From positions 1 to 64,000 of the forward strand of contig NZ_JAODLR010000017.1 of assembly GCF_025960875.1 (NCBI RefSeq): a DNA stretch of 64,000 nt, read 5' to 3'. This DNA comes from Crystallibacter permensis (GTDB taxonomy: Bacteria; Actinomycetota; Actinomycetes; Actinomycetales; Micrococcaceae). Below the pieces are notes generated by a model, which made no database searches, was not told the DNA's origin, and saw only the letters and a program-made list of their open reading frames with translations. Both the position numbers and the translations under genes were made by a program. Below, one piece after another: positions 43,601 to 52,233 of this stretch (the first letter of the stretch is position 1; every line of letters begins with the position of its first letter).

Positions 43601-45496
43601 GTGGCGAAGAAGAACAAGAACCGCTCGGCCAAAAAGGCCACCCGGCATTCCAAGTCAGGGCATTCCCCGGCGTCGTCAAGCTCTGCCGTCTCGCTGAGCA
43701 GCTACCGGGCTGAGCGGGCGCTTGCCCCTCTGGTTCCCGGCTTCGTCGACTGGTTTGCGCAGTCATTCGGTCCGACGGACCAGGCTCTGGTCTGCCTGAA
43801 GGTAGTGACCGCAGCAACCGCGGCATATTTCGAGGAAGCAGGCATCGCTTCAGCCACCGCTTTCGAACCCGGCTCATTTGCGGCCGTGCTGGAAATGATA
43901 GGGGAATCGGATCCGGACCGTGCGCCGATGATTTTCAGTGTCCTGCATCTGTTCATCGATTTCCTGCACGAATCCGGCAACTGGAGCGGAACCGAGGCGG
44001 ACTATGACGCCGTACATGCCCTAGTGAGGGAGGATGACACAGCACCGGGAATGCCAGTGATCACGGTGCCCGAGTTGTCGGAGGAGGACGCAGCAGCGGC
44101 TCTGGAGGCGCTACCCCTGATCCAACGGGCGCGTGCATTGCTGGAGTGGCTTGGCGATGGAAAGCCAGTCACGGCTACCGGGGTACTGCGGCTGAAGGAC
44201 ATTGAGGCGGCTGCCGCCTGCGTGGGCGTATCCGCCCGTGGCGCAAGTAAACGGCAGCCAGCCACTGAAGAGGTCATTCCCGGCCTTGCTGAGCTTTCCC
44301 CCGAACAGGCCTCACCCGAGGCCATGACCGTGCAGTCCATGCATGACATACCGTTGTTGAGCCAGATCTGGAACACGTTCATTGAAACGGAAATGATCGA
44401 GGTTCTCGCCACCAAGGCTATTCCGCATGGCGATCCAAATGCCTTTCTGGGCGGCAGCCCATCGGAAATGGCGGATGATTACCGCTTCTTTATCGGCGAG
44501 TTCCTGCGCGACGCTGTCCTGGAAACGGGAGGTTTCGGGCCTTGGGAAGAGTCATCAGCCATCCTCCAGGTAGCAGTATTGGCCGCCGCGACCACGGATG
44601 ATCCGCCAGAGGTCGACCGGCTCCTTGCGGCGGAGGACTATGCGCCGGAAGACGAAAAGGCCATGGCCGGCATCGTCACACGGATGTCCTTCACCCGGCT
44701 AAAGGCGCTGGCCGAGCTCGGGCTCCTGGAGATCGACACCCACATTCGAGTGCCGGCCCCGGTGATCCAGTGTGTTGCGGAGGCCTTCGAGGACGAGTTC
44801 GACCTGGACGTTGTCTACCCGGAAGATCATCCCGAAATGGTGGCGGCGCGAGCCGCCTGGGCGGCAGACCAAGCCGAGGAGCGCGAGCAGGCGGCGGAGA
44901 AGCGCAAGCCGGCTCCGCCGTCGTCCGTTTATCAGCTGAAGATCATGCTCCGAAACTCCAAGCCGCCGATCTGGCGCCGGATCCTGGTCCCGGCCTCCGT
45001 CCGGCTGGACGAGCTGCATAACATCATCCAGGCGTCGTTCGAATGGCTGGACTACCACCTGCATAACTTCCGTGTGGGCGACTGGCCGGGAACGCTCTAC
45101 GGACCGGTGGATCCGGAGCCCTTCGGCGACCCGGAAATCGACGAGCGGACCGTTTCCCTGCATGAAATCCTCGAGGCCGAGGGCGAAAAATTCGTCTACA
45201 CCTATGACTTCGGCGACGACTGGGAGCACGTCATCACTCTGGAGAAGGTGCTGGACCCATCCGACGGCGACCGGCTCCCGCGCTGTACCGGCGGCCGCGG
45301 GCAGGCGCCGCGCGAGGACAGCGGGGGAGTGTGGGGCTGGATGGACAAAGTCGACGCCGTCAACAATCCTGGGCACCCTGACCATGAGGAGTTCCGCGAG
45401 TGGCTGGGCCTGCAGCGCGGCGCAACTATTGACCCGAAGGAGTTCGACGTCGACGGGGTCAACGAGTCCTTCGAAGCGCTACTGCTAACCAAATAA
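43601..45496 (+). CDS. Plasmid pRiA4b ORF-3 family protein with long N-terminal extension
   Basis: 631 residues. The C-terminal 190 residues are the pRiA4b ORF-3 domain (YQLKIMLRNSKPPIWRRILV, LHNIIQASFEWLDYHLHNF, YTYDFGDDWEHVITLEK). This domain occurs in plasmid and transposon passenger genes and its function is unknown. The N-terminus is Lys/Ser-rich and disordered, then an unrecognised helical region of about 400 residues. GTG 43601 has AAGGG upstream. Neighbours DUF2637 and RhuM support an acquired islet. Confidence 0.8.
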   Translation: MAKKNKNRSAKKATRHSKSGHSPASSSSAVSLSSYRAERALAPLVPGFVDWFAQSFGPTDQALVCLKVVTAATAAYFEEAGIASATAFEPGSFAAVLEMIGESDPDRAPMIFSVLHLFIDFLHESGNWSGTEADYDAVHALVREDDTAPGMPVITVPELSEEDAAAALEALPLIQRARALLEWLGDGKPVTATGVLRLKDIEAAAACVGVSARGASKRQPATEEVIPGLAELSPEQASPEAMTVQSMHDIPLLSQIWNTFIETEMIEVLATKAIPHGDPNAFLGGSPSEMADDYRFFIGEFLRDAVLETGGFGPWEESSAILQVAVLAAATTDDPPEVDRLLAAEDYAPEDEKAMAGIVTRMSFTRLKALAELGLLEIDTHIRVPAPVIQCVAEAFEDEFDLDVVYPEDHPEMVAARAAWAADQAEEREQAAEKRKPAPPSSVYQLKIMLRNSKPPIWRRILVPASVRLDELHNIIQASFEWLDYHLHNFRVGDWPGTLYGPVDPEPFGDPEIDERTVSLHEILEAEGEKFVYTYDFGDDWEHVITLEKVLDPSDGDRLPRCTGGRGQAPREDSGGVWGWMDKVDAVNNPGHPDHEEFREWLGLQRGATIDPKEFDVDGVNESFEALLLTK

Positions 45497-45596
45497 CGAC
45501 GGGCACACCGACAACTTAACGCAAACCAACAACGACGGCGGCACGGAGGTCGGCTGTGAATCCCATCTGGCTTCGTGGAGGTAGAACCTACCGCTG

Positions 45597-47174
45597 TCAG
45601 CGCCGGAGGTTGGCAAAAGGTAACTGACCGTACAGATTGTAAAACTCTTCGAGCATCGCTGATTCCAGGCTGCTGGCTGGCCCCGAATCGATTGGAAGCC
45701 AAGCCAACACCAACTCCTGTGGATTAACTAGTTGCCATAAATACCGTCCGCCCCAATGTCCGACAGGCTCGCCGTTGCCAAAGCGAACGAACTCATTAAT
45801 TCGTGCCCGCAGACCACGGTTCCCCTTGCTACCCGCATCAGCCTTGCCGATGTAGAGGAGCGGGACGTGGAGGCTGAGGCGTCGCGATAATTTCTCGACG
45901 TCGTCCGTGGGGTCCTTTCTCTTGAACCACCCGCCAACGTTCTTGGGTGCTGCAGCCAAACGCTCGGGATCATTACTCAATACTGCGTACAGGCCGGGGC
46001 TTACGGGAACTCGTTGAAGATCCAGATTTCCTAGCGAAAGGAAGCCGGTAAATCCGCGACGGCGCAGGTCTGCTGAATCGAAGGTACTAGAGGGTGCCTC
46101 CTCGGCAGGATCAAAGGCGGGCGCTGGTGAGGGCTGTTTGGCGATCGTCGGCGAGGGCGCTGAAGGTCCGTCATTTCGAATAGTCCGAGCAACAAACTCG
46201 TCGAAGTCGCTCTGCGCCATGTCCTGCGAGGCGACCCGCCGCCTATGAAATTCGTCGTACGCGGAGCGGGCAGTGTCTTCCGCCAGATGGCGGCTGATCT
46301 TCCCGGCGTGCTTGAGGCTTTCCCTGTCATTTAGGGTGAGGAAAGCTTCGAGTTTGCTAATCCAGTCTGCCATTTTCATCGAAACCTTGCGGCGGGCCTG
46401 TCCTTCGGCAAAAACCAGGAACTGTTCAACCAAATTGTTTAGGTCCGCGAGTTCCTGCTCCGTCAGGTAGTTCTTGGCGATTGTCGCATCGGACTTTCGT
46501 GGCATCGACCCCCGCCATGTTGTGAGCCCCATATTGGCCTCGTCGGCGCGGGCGCGGGCGTGGATAAGCTCCGCTGCAGTATTACCGGTGATAGCCCAAT
46601 GCAGCTTGTTCTGAACCGTTGCAAAAAAATCGATACTGTGCGGATCCGTAGGGTCGTAGTCCGTGCTGAGAGCGTAAATGTCGGTGATCTTTTGATAAAA
46701 GCGACGTTCCGAGGTGCGGATGTCCTGGATCCGCTGGAGCAGTTCGTCGAAGTAGTCAAACGGTCGATCCGGGTTTTTTAGCCGTTCATCGTCCAGAACG
46801 AATCCCTTGACGATGTATTCCCTCAACTGCTGAGTGGCCCAGATCCGGAACAGTGTGGCAGTCTTCGACTGGACGCGATACCCGACCGAAATAATCATGT
46901 CCAGGTTGTAATGTGCGACTGCGCGGCGAACTGAACGACTACCTTCCCGGCGAACTAACAAGTAATCCTTGTGAGTTGAATCGGGGTCGAGCTCGCCCTC
47001 ATTGATGATGTTGGTTATGTGAAGGCTGACGTTCTGCTGGGTGGTGCCGAACAGTTCAGCGATTTGTGCCTGAGACAGCCAGACGGTGTCTCCGTCGAAA
47101 CGAACATCGAGGCGGACTGCGTCGCCCCTGACATAAACGACGATGTCTCCTGCGGGCGCCTCTGATTCAGCCAT
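45597..47174 (-). CDS. RhuM family protein with C-terminal GIY-YIG nuclease-like domain
   Basis: 525 residues. Residues 8-330 are the RhuM (virulence protein RhuM) domain: DTVWLSQAQIAELFGTTQQN with an HTH, YNLDMIISVGYRV, and the helical LNDRESLKHAGKISRHLAED. A Pro/Ala linker follows at about 335-365. Residues 385-525 look like a GIY-YIG nuclease: GLY at 394-396, YIG at 441-443, Arg453/Arg456/Arg458, Glu504 or Glu509-510, and Asn522 near the C-terminus. GC is low (about 52-54% in sampled lines), so horizontal gain is likely. Leaderless from TAGACT. A phage-defence or mobile-element role is plausible but unproven. Confidence 0.8.
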   Translation of the reverse strand: MAESEAPAGDIVVYVRGDAVRLDVRFDGDTVWLSQAQIAELFGTTQQNVSLHITNIINEGELDPDSTHKDYLLVRREGSRSVRRAVAHYNLDMIISVGYRVQSKTATLFRIWATQQLREYIVKGFVLDDERLKNPDRPFDYFDELLQRIQDIRTSERRFYQKITDIYALSTDYDPTDPHSIDFFATVQNKLHWAITGNTAAELIHARARADEANMGLTTWRGSMPRKSDATIAKNYLTEQELADLNNLVEQFLVFAEGQARRKVSMKMADWISKLEAFLTLNDRESLKHAGKISRHLAEDTARSAYDEFHRRRVASQDMAQSDFDEFVARTIRNDGPSAPSPTIAKQPSPAPAFDPAEEAPSSTFDSADLRRRGFTGFLSLGNLDLQRVPVSPGLYAVLSNDPERLAAAPKNVGGWFKRKDPTDDVEKLSRRLSLHVPLLYIGKADAGSKGNRGLRARINEFVRFGNGEPVGHWGGRYLWQLVNPQELVLAWLPIDSGPASSLESAMLEEFYNLYGQLPFANLRR

Positions 47175-47180
47175 GCAGCC

Positions 47181-47186
47181 AGTCTA
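47181..47186 (-). promoter_or_regulatory. -10 box TAGACT, leaderless start
   Basis: TANNNT six bases before ATG 47174 of the RhuM gene. Confidence 0.6.
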
Positions 47187-47398
47187 AAAGCCGGCACCGA
47201 CAATGATGTGCGGCTTCGACGCCGTGTGGGTGACGAAGGCCGCATGTATGAACCGGATAACACCGGGCACCGGGGAGTATCAGGAGGTTCGAAGCCGGCA
47301 AGACTGCGATAGGAATTCAGAGGGACGAGCCAGCGGTGGGGCAACAGATTGTCGCCGTCGTAATTATTTTGGTCCAAGTCTTGTAATGTGAGTCAGAA

Positions 47399-47411
47399 CC
47401 CATAATATGGG
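47399..47411. promoter_or_regulatory. Palindrome CCCATA-A-TATGGG upstream of gntP operon
   Basis: Perfect 6-bp arms around a single A, 80 bases before the permease ATG, in a 316-base gene-free stretch that otherwise shows no clear feature besides the RhuM promoter. The convergent IclR regulator is the obvious candidate to bind it. Confidence 0.5.
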
Positions 47412-47490
47412 ATGATCGCTGTGCTTCCCGTCACAGCTAAACTCGTACGCAGCCTCCAGTGCTGAAGGCTCGACTGAATGGATTCTTCCC

Positions 47491-48987
47491 ATGTCCGATA
47501 TGGCTATCTTGATCAACACTGCGGTGGCTGTGCTTGCCACCGTGGTGCTGATTGTCAGGTTCAAGGTCAACCCCGTTATTTCGCTGGTTATCGGCTCCGT
47601 CTATCTGGGGCTCTCGGCCGGGCTCGGCGTGACCAAGACGGTTGAGACGATCACCGGCGGATTCGGCGAAATCATGGTCGAGGTCGGCCTGCTGATTGCC
47701 TTCGGCGTGCTGATGGGCTCCATCCTGAACGAAACCGGAGCAATCCGCCGCCTGGTGGAGCACCTGTTGCAGACTTTTGGGCCCAAGCGGCTGCCTTACA
47801 CGATGGGCCTGGCCCTCGGCACCGCACTGCAGTCCATCTTCCTGGACGTGCTGCTGGTGATTTCCGCTCCGCTGGCCCGCAAGCTCGCGCCGAGGATCGG
47901 CAAGCTGGGCACGGCGCGGATGGCCACGGCCATGGCCATCGCGCTCGAATGCGGCATCGTCTTCATGGTCCCGGGTGTCGCGGCGCTGGCCCTTGCCGGC
48001 CTGCTGAGTGTGCCGCTGGGCAAGATGATGATCTTCGGCCTGATCCTCATCGTCCCCACCATCATCATCTCGATCGCCATCATGACGTTCCTGTTCCGCA
48101 GGGGCTTCTGGAACGAAGAGAAGGATGAGGACCACATCTACCTCGACGAGGACGACGACGATACCTCCGCCGCTGGGACCGCGACGATTGCGGCCGGTAC
48201 AGAAACCGGTGCCGGAAGCGGCAGCACCGACAACGGCACGGGCACCACGGGCGCCACGGGCCGTTCCAACGGTGACGGTTCCGCTGCTGAACCTGTCCCG
48301 GCCGGCGCTTCGGTCGCCGTCGCCGAGTCGGACAAGGAACGCGAAGCTCCGCTGCTGGTGCTCTTCGCCCCGCTGCTGGTCTCGCTGCTGCTCATCGGCG
48401 CCGGCGCGATCCTGGAAATCCTGAAGATCGAGATGGCCTGGCTGCAGCTGCTGGGCGAGCCGGTCATTGCCCTGCTGATCGGCCTGATCGGCACCGGCAT
48501 CATGGGCCGGTACACGGTGGGCCAGAAGCGGGTGGAAACCGCCATCGCCACGGGCTTCAAGGAAAGCGGACAGATCCTCATCCTGACCGGCGTCGGCGGT
48601 TCGCTCGCTGCAACCGTGGGCGCAGCCGGTCTGGGCGACATCCTCGGCGGATTCTTCTCCGCCAGCACGGTGGCTCCGCTGCTCGTGGTCTGGGGCATTG
48701 CCGCCCTCCTGCACATCGCCGTCGGCTCCGTGACCCTCTCGGCCATCACCGCCGCGGGCCTGCTGGCCCCGATCGCTCCCGCCATCGGCATCGACCCCGT
48801 CCTGATCGCCCTCGCCGCCGGCGCCGGCTCGCTGTTCATGGTGCACGTCACCAGCAACACCTTCTGGCTGCTGCAGTCGCTGCTCGGCCAGAGCGTCCGG
48901 GGCGCACTGAAATCGGTGACGGTCGGCGTGTCGGTGGCGTCCGTCGTCGCAATTTTGCTGATTCTGCCGATGAGCCTGCTCTTCTAG
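47491..48987 (+). CDS. GntP family organic acid:H+ symporter
   Basis: 498 residues, about twelve membrane helices of the GntP/ArsB superfamily (FKVNPVISLVIGSVYLGLSA; FLDVLLVISAPLARKL; a C-terminal TSNTFWLLQSL). Family members import gluconate, fructuronate, glycerate and similar acids. A hydrophilic insert of about 80 residues (204-287), first acidic (DEDDDDT) and then Gly/Thr/Ala-rich, separates two membrane halves and is not part of the core fold. First gene of the CoA-transferase operon, so it should bring in its substrate. Confidence 0.88.
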   Translation: MSDMAILINTAVAVLATVVLIVRFKVNPVISLVIGSVYLGLSAGLGVTKTVETITGGFGEIMVEVGLLIAFGVLMGSILNETGAIRRLVEHLLQTFGPKRLPYTMGLALGTALQSIFLDVLLVISAPLARKLAPRIGKLGTARMATAMAIALECGIVFMVPGVAALALAGLLSVPLGKMMIFGLILIVPTIIISIAIMTFLFRRGFWNEEKDEDHIYLDEDDDDTSAAGTATIAAGTETGAGSGSTDNGTGTTGATGRSNGDGSAAEPVPAGASVAVAESDKEREAPLLVLFAPLLVSLLLIGAGAILEILKIEMAWLQLLGEPVIALLIGLIGTGIMGRYTVGQKRVETAIATGFKESGQILILTGVGGSLAATVGAAGLGDILGGFFSASTVAPLLVVWGIAALLHIAVGSVTLSAITAAGLLAPIAPAIGIDPVLIALAAGAGSLFMVHVTSNTFWLLQSLLGQSVRGALKSVTVGVSVASVVAILLILPMSLLF

Positions 48988-49033
48988 ACCGGCCCCCGGC
49001 CAACAGACGTACTGCACTATCGAGGAAAGAGTT

Positions 49034-50284
49034 ATGACACAGACACCTATCGCCCCGCTGGACGGCGTACGCGTTCTTGAACTTGGCAACTACATTGCCG
49101 CCCCCACTGCCGGCCGGCTGCTGGCCGATTTCGGCGCCGAGGTGATCAAGGTGGAGCGCCCGGGCACCGGCGACGAGCTGCGGAACTGGCGCCTGCACAA
49201 GGGCGACACGTCCATGCTGTACCGGACCATCAACCGCAACAAGAAGTCTGTGGTGCTGGATCTGCGCACGGATGCGGGCCGCCAGGCGGTGCTGGAGCTG
49301 GCCGCGAAGTCGGACATCCTGCTGGAGAACTTTCGGCCGGGCACCCTGGAGAAGTGGGGGCTGGGTCCCGAGGTGCTCAACGAGGCCAACCCGGAACTGA
49401 TCATCACGCGCGTCTCCGCCTTCGGCCAGACCGGCCCGCTGTCCGAACGCCCCGGCTTCGCCGCGGTGGCCGAGGCCTACAGCGGCTTCCGCAACCTGGT
49501 GGGGGATCCGGACCGCGCCCCGGTCCGCGTGGGGGTCTCGATCGGCGATTCGATCGCCGGCCTGTACGCCGCCTTCGGCTCCATGATGGGCCTCTTCCAG
49601 CGCGAAGCACGACGGCGGAGCTCGGGTTCCGCTGTTGCGTTGCCGGAGCGGATTATCGACGTCGCGTTGAACGAGGCGATGTTCTCGATGATGGAATCGC
49701 TCGTGCCCGATTATGAGGCGTACGGCGTGCGCCGCGAACGCACCGGCGGCCGGATGGAAGGCATCGCCCCGTCCAACGCCTATGTCTGCGCGGACGGCGC
49801 CAGCATCGTGGTGGCCGGCAACGGCGACGGCATCTTCCTGCGGTACATGGAAACCATTGGCCGCCCGGACCTGGGAGCTGACCCGGGGCTGCAGTCCAAC
49901 GCCCTCCGCTGGGCGCGGCGCGAGGAACTGGATGCGGCGATCGGCGAATGGGCCGCCGAGCTCCCGGCCGCGGACGCCCTCGCCGCGCTGGACGCCGCGG
50001 GCGTGCCGGCCGGCCCCATCTACACAGCGGAGGACATCGTCGCCGATGACCAGTACGCGGCGCGGAACATGATCCAGAAGTTCGACGTGTCCACGGGCGA
50101 GGAAGTTCTTTCCGACGTCGGCTTCCCGGGGATCGTGCCGGTGATCGGGGGTAAGTCGCTGCCCATCCGTAACCTCGGCCCTGATCTGGGCGAGAATACA
50201 GACGAAGTCCTCGGCGGACTGCTGGGCATGGACACCGAACAAATCAATGCGGCCTCGAGCCGCGAGGAGGCACTGCAGGTATGA
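49034..50284 (+). CDS. CaiB/BaiF family CoA-transferase (family III)
   Basis: 416 residues. Visible: VRVLELGNYIAAPTAGRLLA, VIKVERPGTGDELRNW, NRNKKSVVLDLRT, ENFRPGTLEKWGL and catalytic Asp172 in GVSIGDSIAG. Transfers CoA from a donor such as succinyl-CoA to a carboxylic acid. GAGGAAAG precedes the ATG. Second gene of the operon; its stop overlaps the lyase ATG (ATGA). Likely activates the imported acid for cleavage. Confidence 0.9.
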   Translation: MTQTPIAPLDGVRVLELGNYIAAPTAGRLLADFGAEVIKVERPGTGDELRNWRLHKGDTSMLYRTINRNKKSVVLDLRTDAGRQAVLELAAKSDILLENFRPGTLEKWGLGPEVLNEANPELIITRVSAFGQTGPLSERPGFAAVAEAYSGFRNLVGDPDRAPVRVGVSIGDSIAGLYAAFGSMMGLFQREARRRSSGSAVALPERIIDVALNEAMFSMMESLVPDYEAYGVRRERTGGRMEGIAPSNAYVCADGASIVVAGNGDGIFLRYMETIGRPDLGADPGLQSNALRWARREELDAAIGEWAAELPAADALAALDAAGVPAGPIYTAEDIVADDQYAARNMIQKFDVSTGEEVLSDVGFPGIVPVIGGKSLPIRNLGPDLGENTDEVLGGLLGMDTEQINAASSREEALQV

Positions 50285-51243
50285 GTTTCACCTTGGAACC
50301 CCGCGCGGAACTGCGGGACGTCACGCTGCGTGACGGGCTGCAGCTGACCGGCAAGATGCTCTCCACCGAACGCAAGGTCGAGACCGTCCGCGAGCTGCTG
50401 CGGCTGGGCGTACCGTCCATCGAACTGGGCTCCATGGCCCGGGCGGACCTGGTGCCGACCATGGCCAACACGCTTGAAGTGGTGCAGGCACTGACTCCGG
50501 AGGAGCTTCAGAAGTGCTGGATCTGGGTGGCAACGCCCGGACACGTGGCCAAGGCGGCGGCGGCCGGGGCACGGAACTTCCAGTACTGCCTCTCGGCCTC
50601 GGACTCCCACAACCAGGCCAACATTGGCCGCAGCACCGACGCCAGCCTGGCCGCGCTGCCGGAGGCCGTGGCGCATACCCGCGCCGTCAACGGGCAGATC
50701 CAGCTCTGCATCGCCACCTCCTTCACCTGCCCGTTCGAGGGGAGCGTGCCCGAGGAACGGGTACTCGCCATTGCCAATGACCCGCGGGCGGGAGGCACCT
50801 GCGACGTCGTTATTTGTGACACCCTGGGACAGGCGGTCCCGGCACAGGTAGCCAGCCTCATCTCCCGCGTGCGCGACGAGTCCCCGGCACGGCGGATCGT
50901 TTACCACGGCCACGACACCTGGGGCCTCGGCGTGGCCAACACGCTGGCAGCCATCGCGGCCGGCGCCACTCTGGTGGACGGGGCCCTGGGCGGGCTGGGC
51001 GGCTGCCCCTTCGCCCCGGGGGCCAGCGGCAACACCTCCACCGAGGACATCCTCTTCGCCACCCGACCCGAGGGGCTCACGCCGGCTACCTTCGCCGGAC
51101 TGGTGGACCTGTCCGAAAAACTGCTGGCGGAACTGGGCGAGCCCAACCGCTCCAAGTCGGCCCAGGGCGCCCGCTCCAAGGCGGAGGCCTTCGAATGGGT
51201 CATCGTCTCGGACCGCGAACCCGTATGCGACATGGGGCTCTGA
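50281..51243 (+). CDS. HMG-CoA lyase-like enzyme (HMGL/DRE-TIM family)
   Basis: 320 residues, TIM barrel with the DRE metal motif reduced to LRDVTLRDGLQ, a middle HDTWGLGVANTLAA (metal His pair region) and GGLGGCPFAPGASGN with the catalytic Cys. Splits 3-hydroxy-3-carboxylate or 3-hydroxy-3-methyl acyl-CoA into acetyl-CoA and a keto product. Next in frame are a ketoacid reductase and glycerate kinase, which suggests the keto product is hydroxypyruvate; that is inferred. Confidence 0.88.
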   Translation: MSFTLEPRAELRDVTLRDGLQLTGKMLSTERKVETVRELLRLGVPSIELGSMARADLVPTMANTLEVVQALTPEELQKCWIWVATPGHVAKAAAAGARNFQYCLSASDSHNQANIGRSTDASLAALPEAVAHTRAVNGQIQLCIATSFTCPFEGSVPEERVLAIANDPRAGGTCDVVICDTLGQAVPAQVASLISRVRDESPARRIVYHGHDTWGLGVANTLAAIAAGATLVDGALGGLGGCPFAPGASGNTSTEDILFATRPEGLTPATFAGLVDLSEKLLAELGEPNRSKSAQGARSKAEAFEWVIVSDREPVCDMGL

Positions 51244-52233
51244 ATGGGCGCCCGGTTCCTCGTCACTACACCCGTTCCCTCGCCCGGCCTGGAGCTGCTT
51301 GAGGCAGCCGGGCAGGTCACCGTCCTGCCGGAGCCGCCGGACTATGAAACGCTGGGCGAGCTCTGCGCCTCCGGCGATTACGACGTCGTGCTGACGCAGT
51401 TGCGTGACCAGGTTGACGCGCCGCTGTTGTCGCGGGCGCGGCTGCGCGGTGTCTCCAACTATGCGGTGGGCTACAACAATATTGATGTGGACGCGGCCAC
51501 CGCCAACGGCATCATGGTGGGCAATACGCCGGGCGTGCTCACGGACGCGACTGCGGACATCGCGCTGCTGCTGATCCTCGGGACTGCCCGGCGGGTAGTG
51601 GAGGCGGACCGGTTGGTGCGCGAGGGGAAATTCCACGGCTGGGAGCCCGAACTGATGCTCGGCCACGATGTGTCCGGCCGCATGCTGGGGCTGGCCGGGT
51701 TCGGCCGGATCGCCCGTGCCACCGCCCGCCGGGCACTGGGCTTCGGCATGGAGGTGATCTTCGCGCCGCGACCGCCGGGGGACCGGCCGGTCAGCGACGA
51801 GGAGCTGGGCGAATTCGCCGGCAAGGTCCGGCAGGTGCCGTGGACCGAGCTGGTGGAGCGCAGCGACTTCCTCTCCGTCCATGTCCCGCTGAATGAGCAG
51901 ACCAGGCACCTGGTGAATGCCAACGTGCTGGAGCGGATGAAGCCCGGCGCCATCCTGATCAACACGGCCCGCGGGCCGATCGTAGACGAAGCCGCACTGG
52001 TGGAAGCGCTGCGGAACGGTACGATCGCCGGCGCCGGGCTGGACGTCTTCGAGGACGAACCCCGACTGGCCCCGGGCCTGGCGGAGCTGCCCAACACGGT
52101 CCTGCTGCCGCATGTCGGCAGTGCCACAGTCCCGGTGCGCAGCGAAATGGCGCGGCTGAGCGCGCTGAACGCGGTGGCCATGGCCGAGGGCCGGATCCCG
52201 CCGCATGCCGTCAACCCGGACGCGTGGGCATGA
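51244..52233 (+). CDS. D-2-hydroxyacid dehydrogenase (glyoxylate/hydroxypyruvate reductase-like)
   Basis: 329 residues, of the GyaR/GRHPR-like branch: SNYAVGYNNIDVDAAT, GLAGFGRIARATARRA, NTARGPIVDE (substrate Arg), and LLPHVGSAT with the acid-base His. Start ATG follows the lyase TGA with no gap and its stop overlaps the glycerate kinase ATG. Enzymes of this branch reduce glyoxylate and hydroxypyruvate. The following glycerate kinase fits hydroxypyruvate as substrate and D-glycerate as product. Confidence 0.9.
   Translation: MGARFLVTTPVPSPGLELLEAAGQVTVLPEPPDYETLGELCASGDYDVVLTQLRDQVDAPLLSRARLRGVSNYAVGYNNIDVDAATANGIMVGNTPGVLTDATADIALLLILGTARRVVEADRLVREGKFHGWEPELMLGHDVSGRMLGLAGFGRIARATARRALGFGMEVIFAPRPPGDRPVSDEELGEFAGKVRQVPWTELVERSDFLSVHVPLNEQTRHLVNANVLERMKPGAILINTARGPIVDEAALVEALRNGTIAGAGLDVFEDEPRLAPGLAELPNTVLLPHVGSATVPVRSEMARLSALNAVAMAEGRIPPHAVNPDAWA

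Noticed and set aside
47437-49089. 550-codon open frame on - opposite the GntP permease
   Set aside because: Gln/His/Asp-rich shadow translation that spans an intergenic region and two genes.
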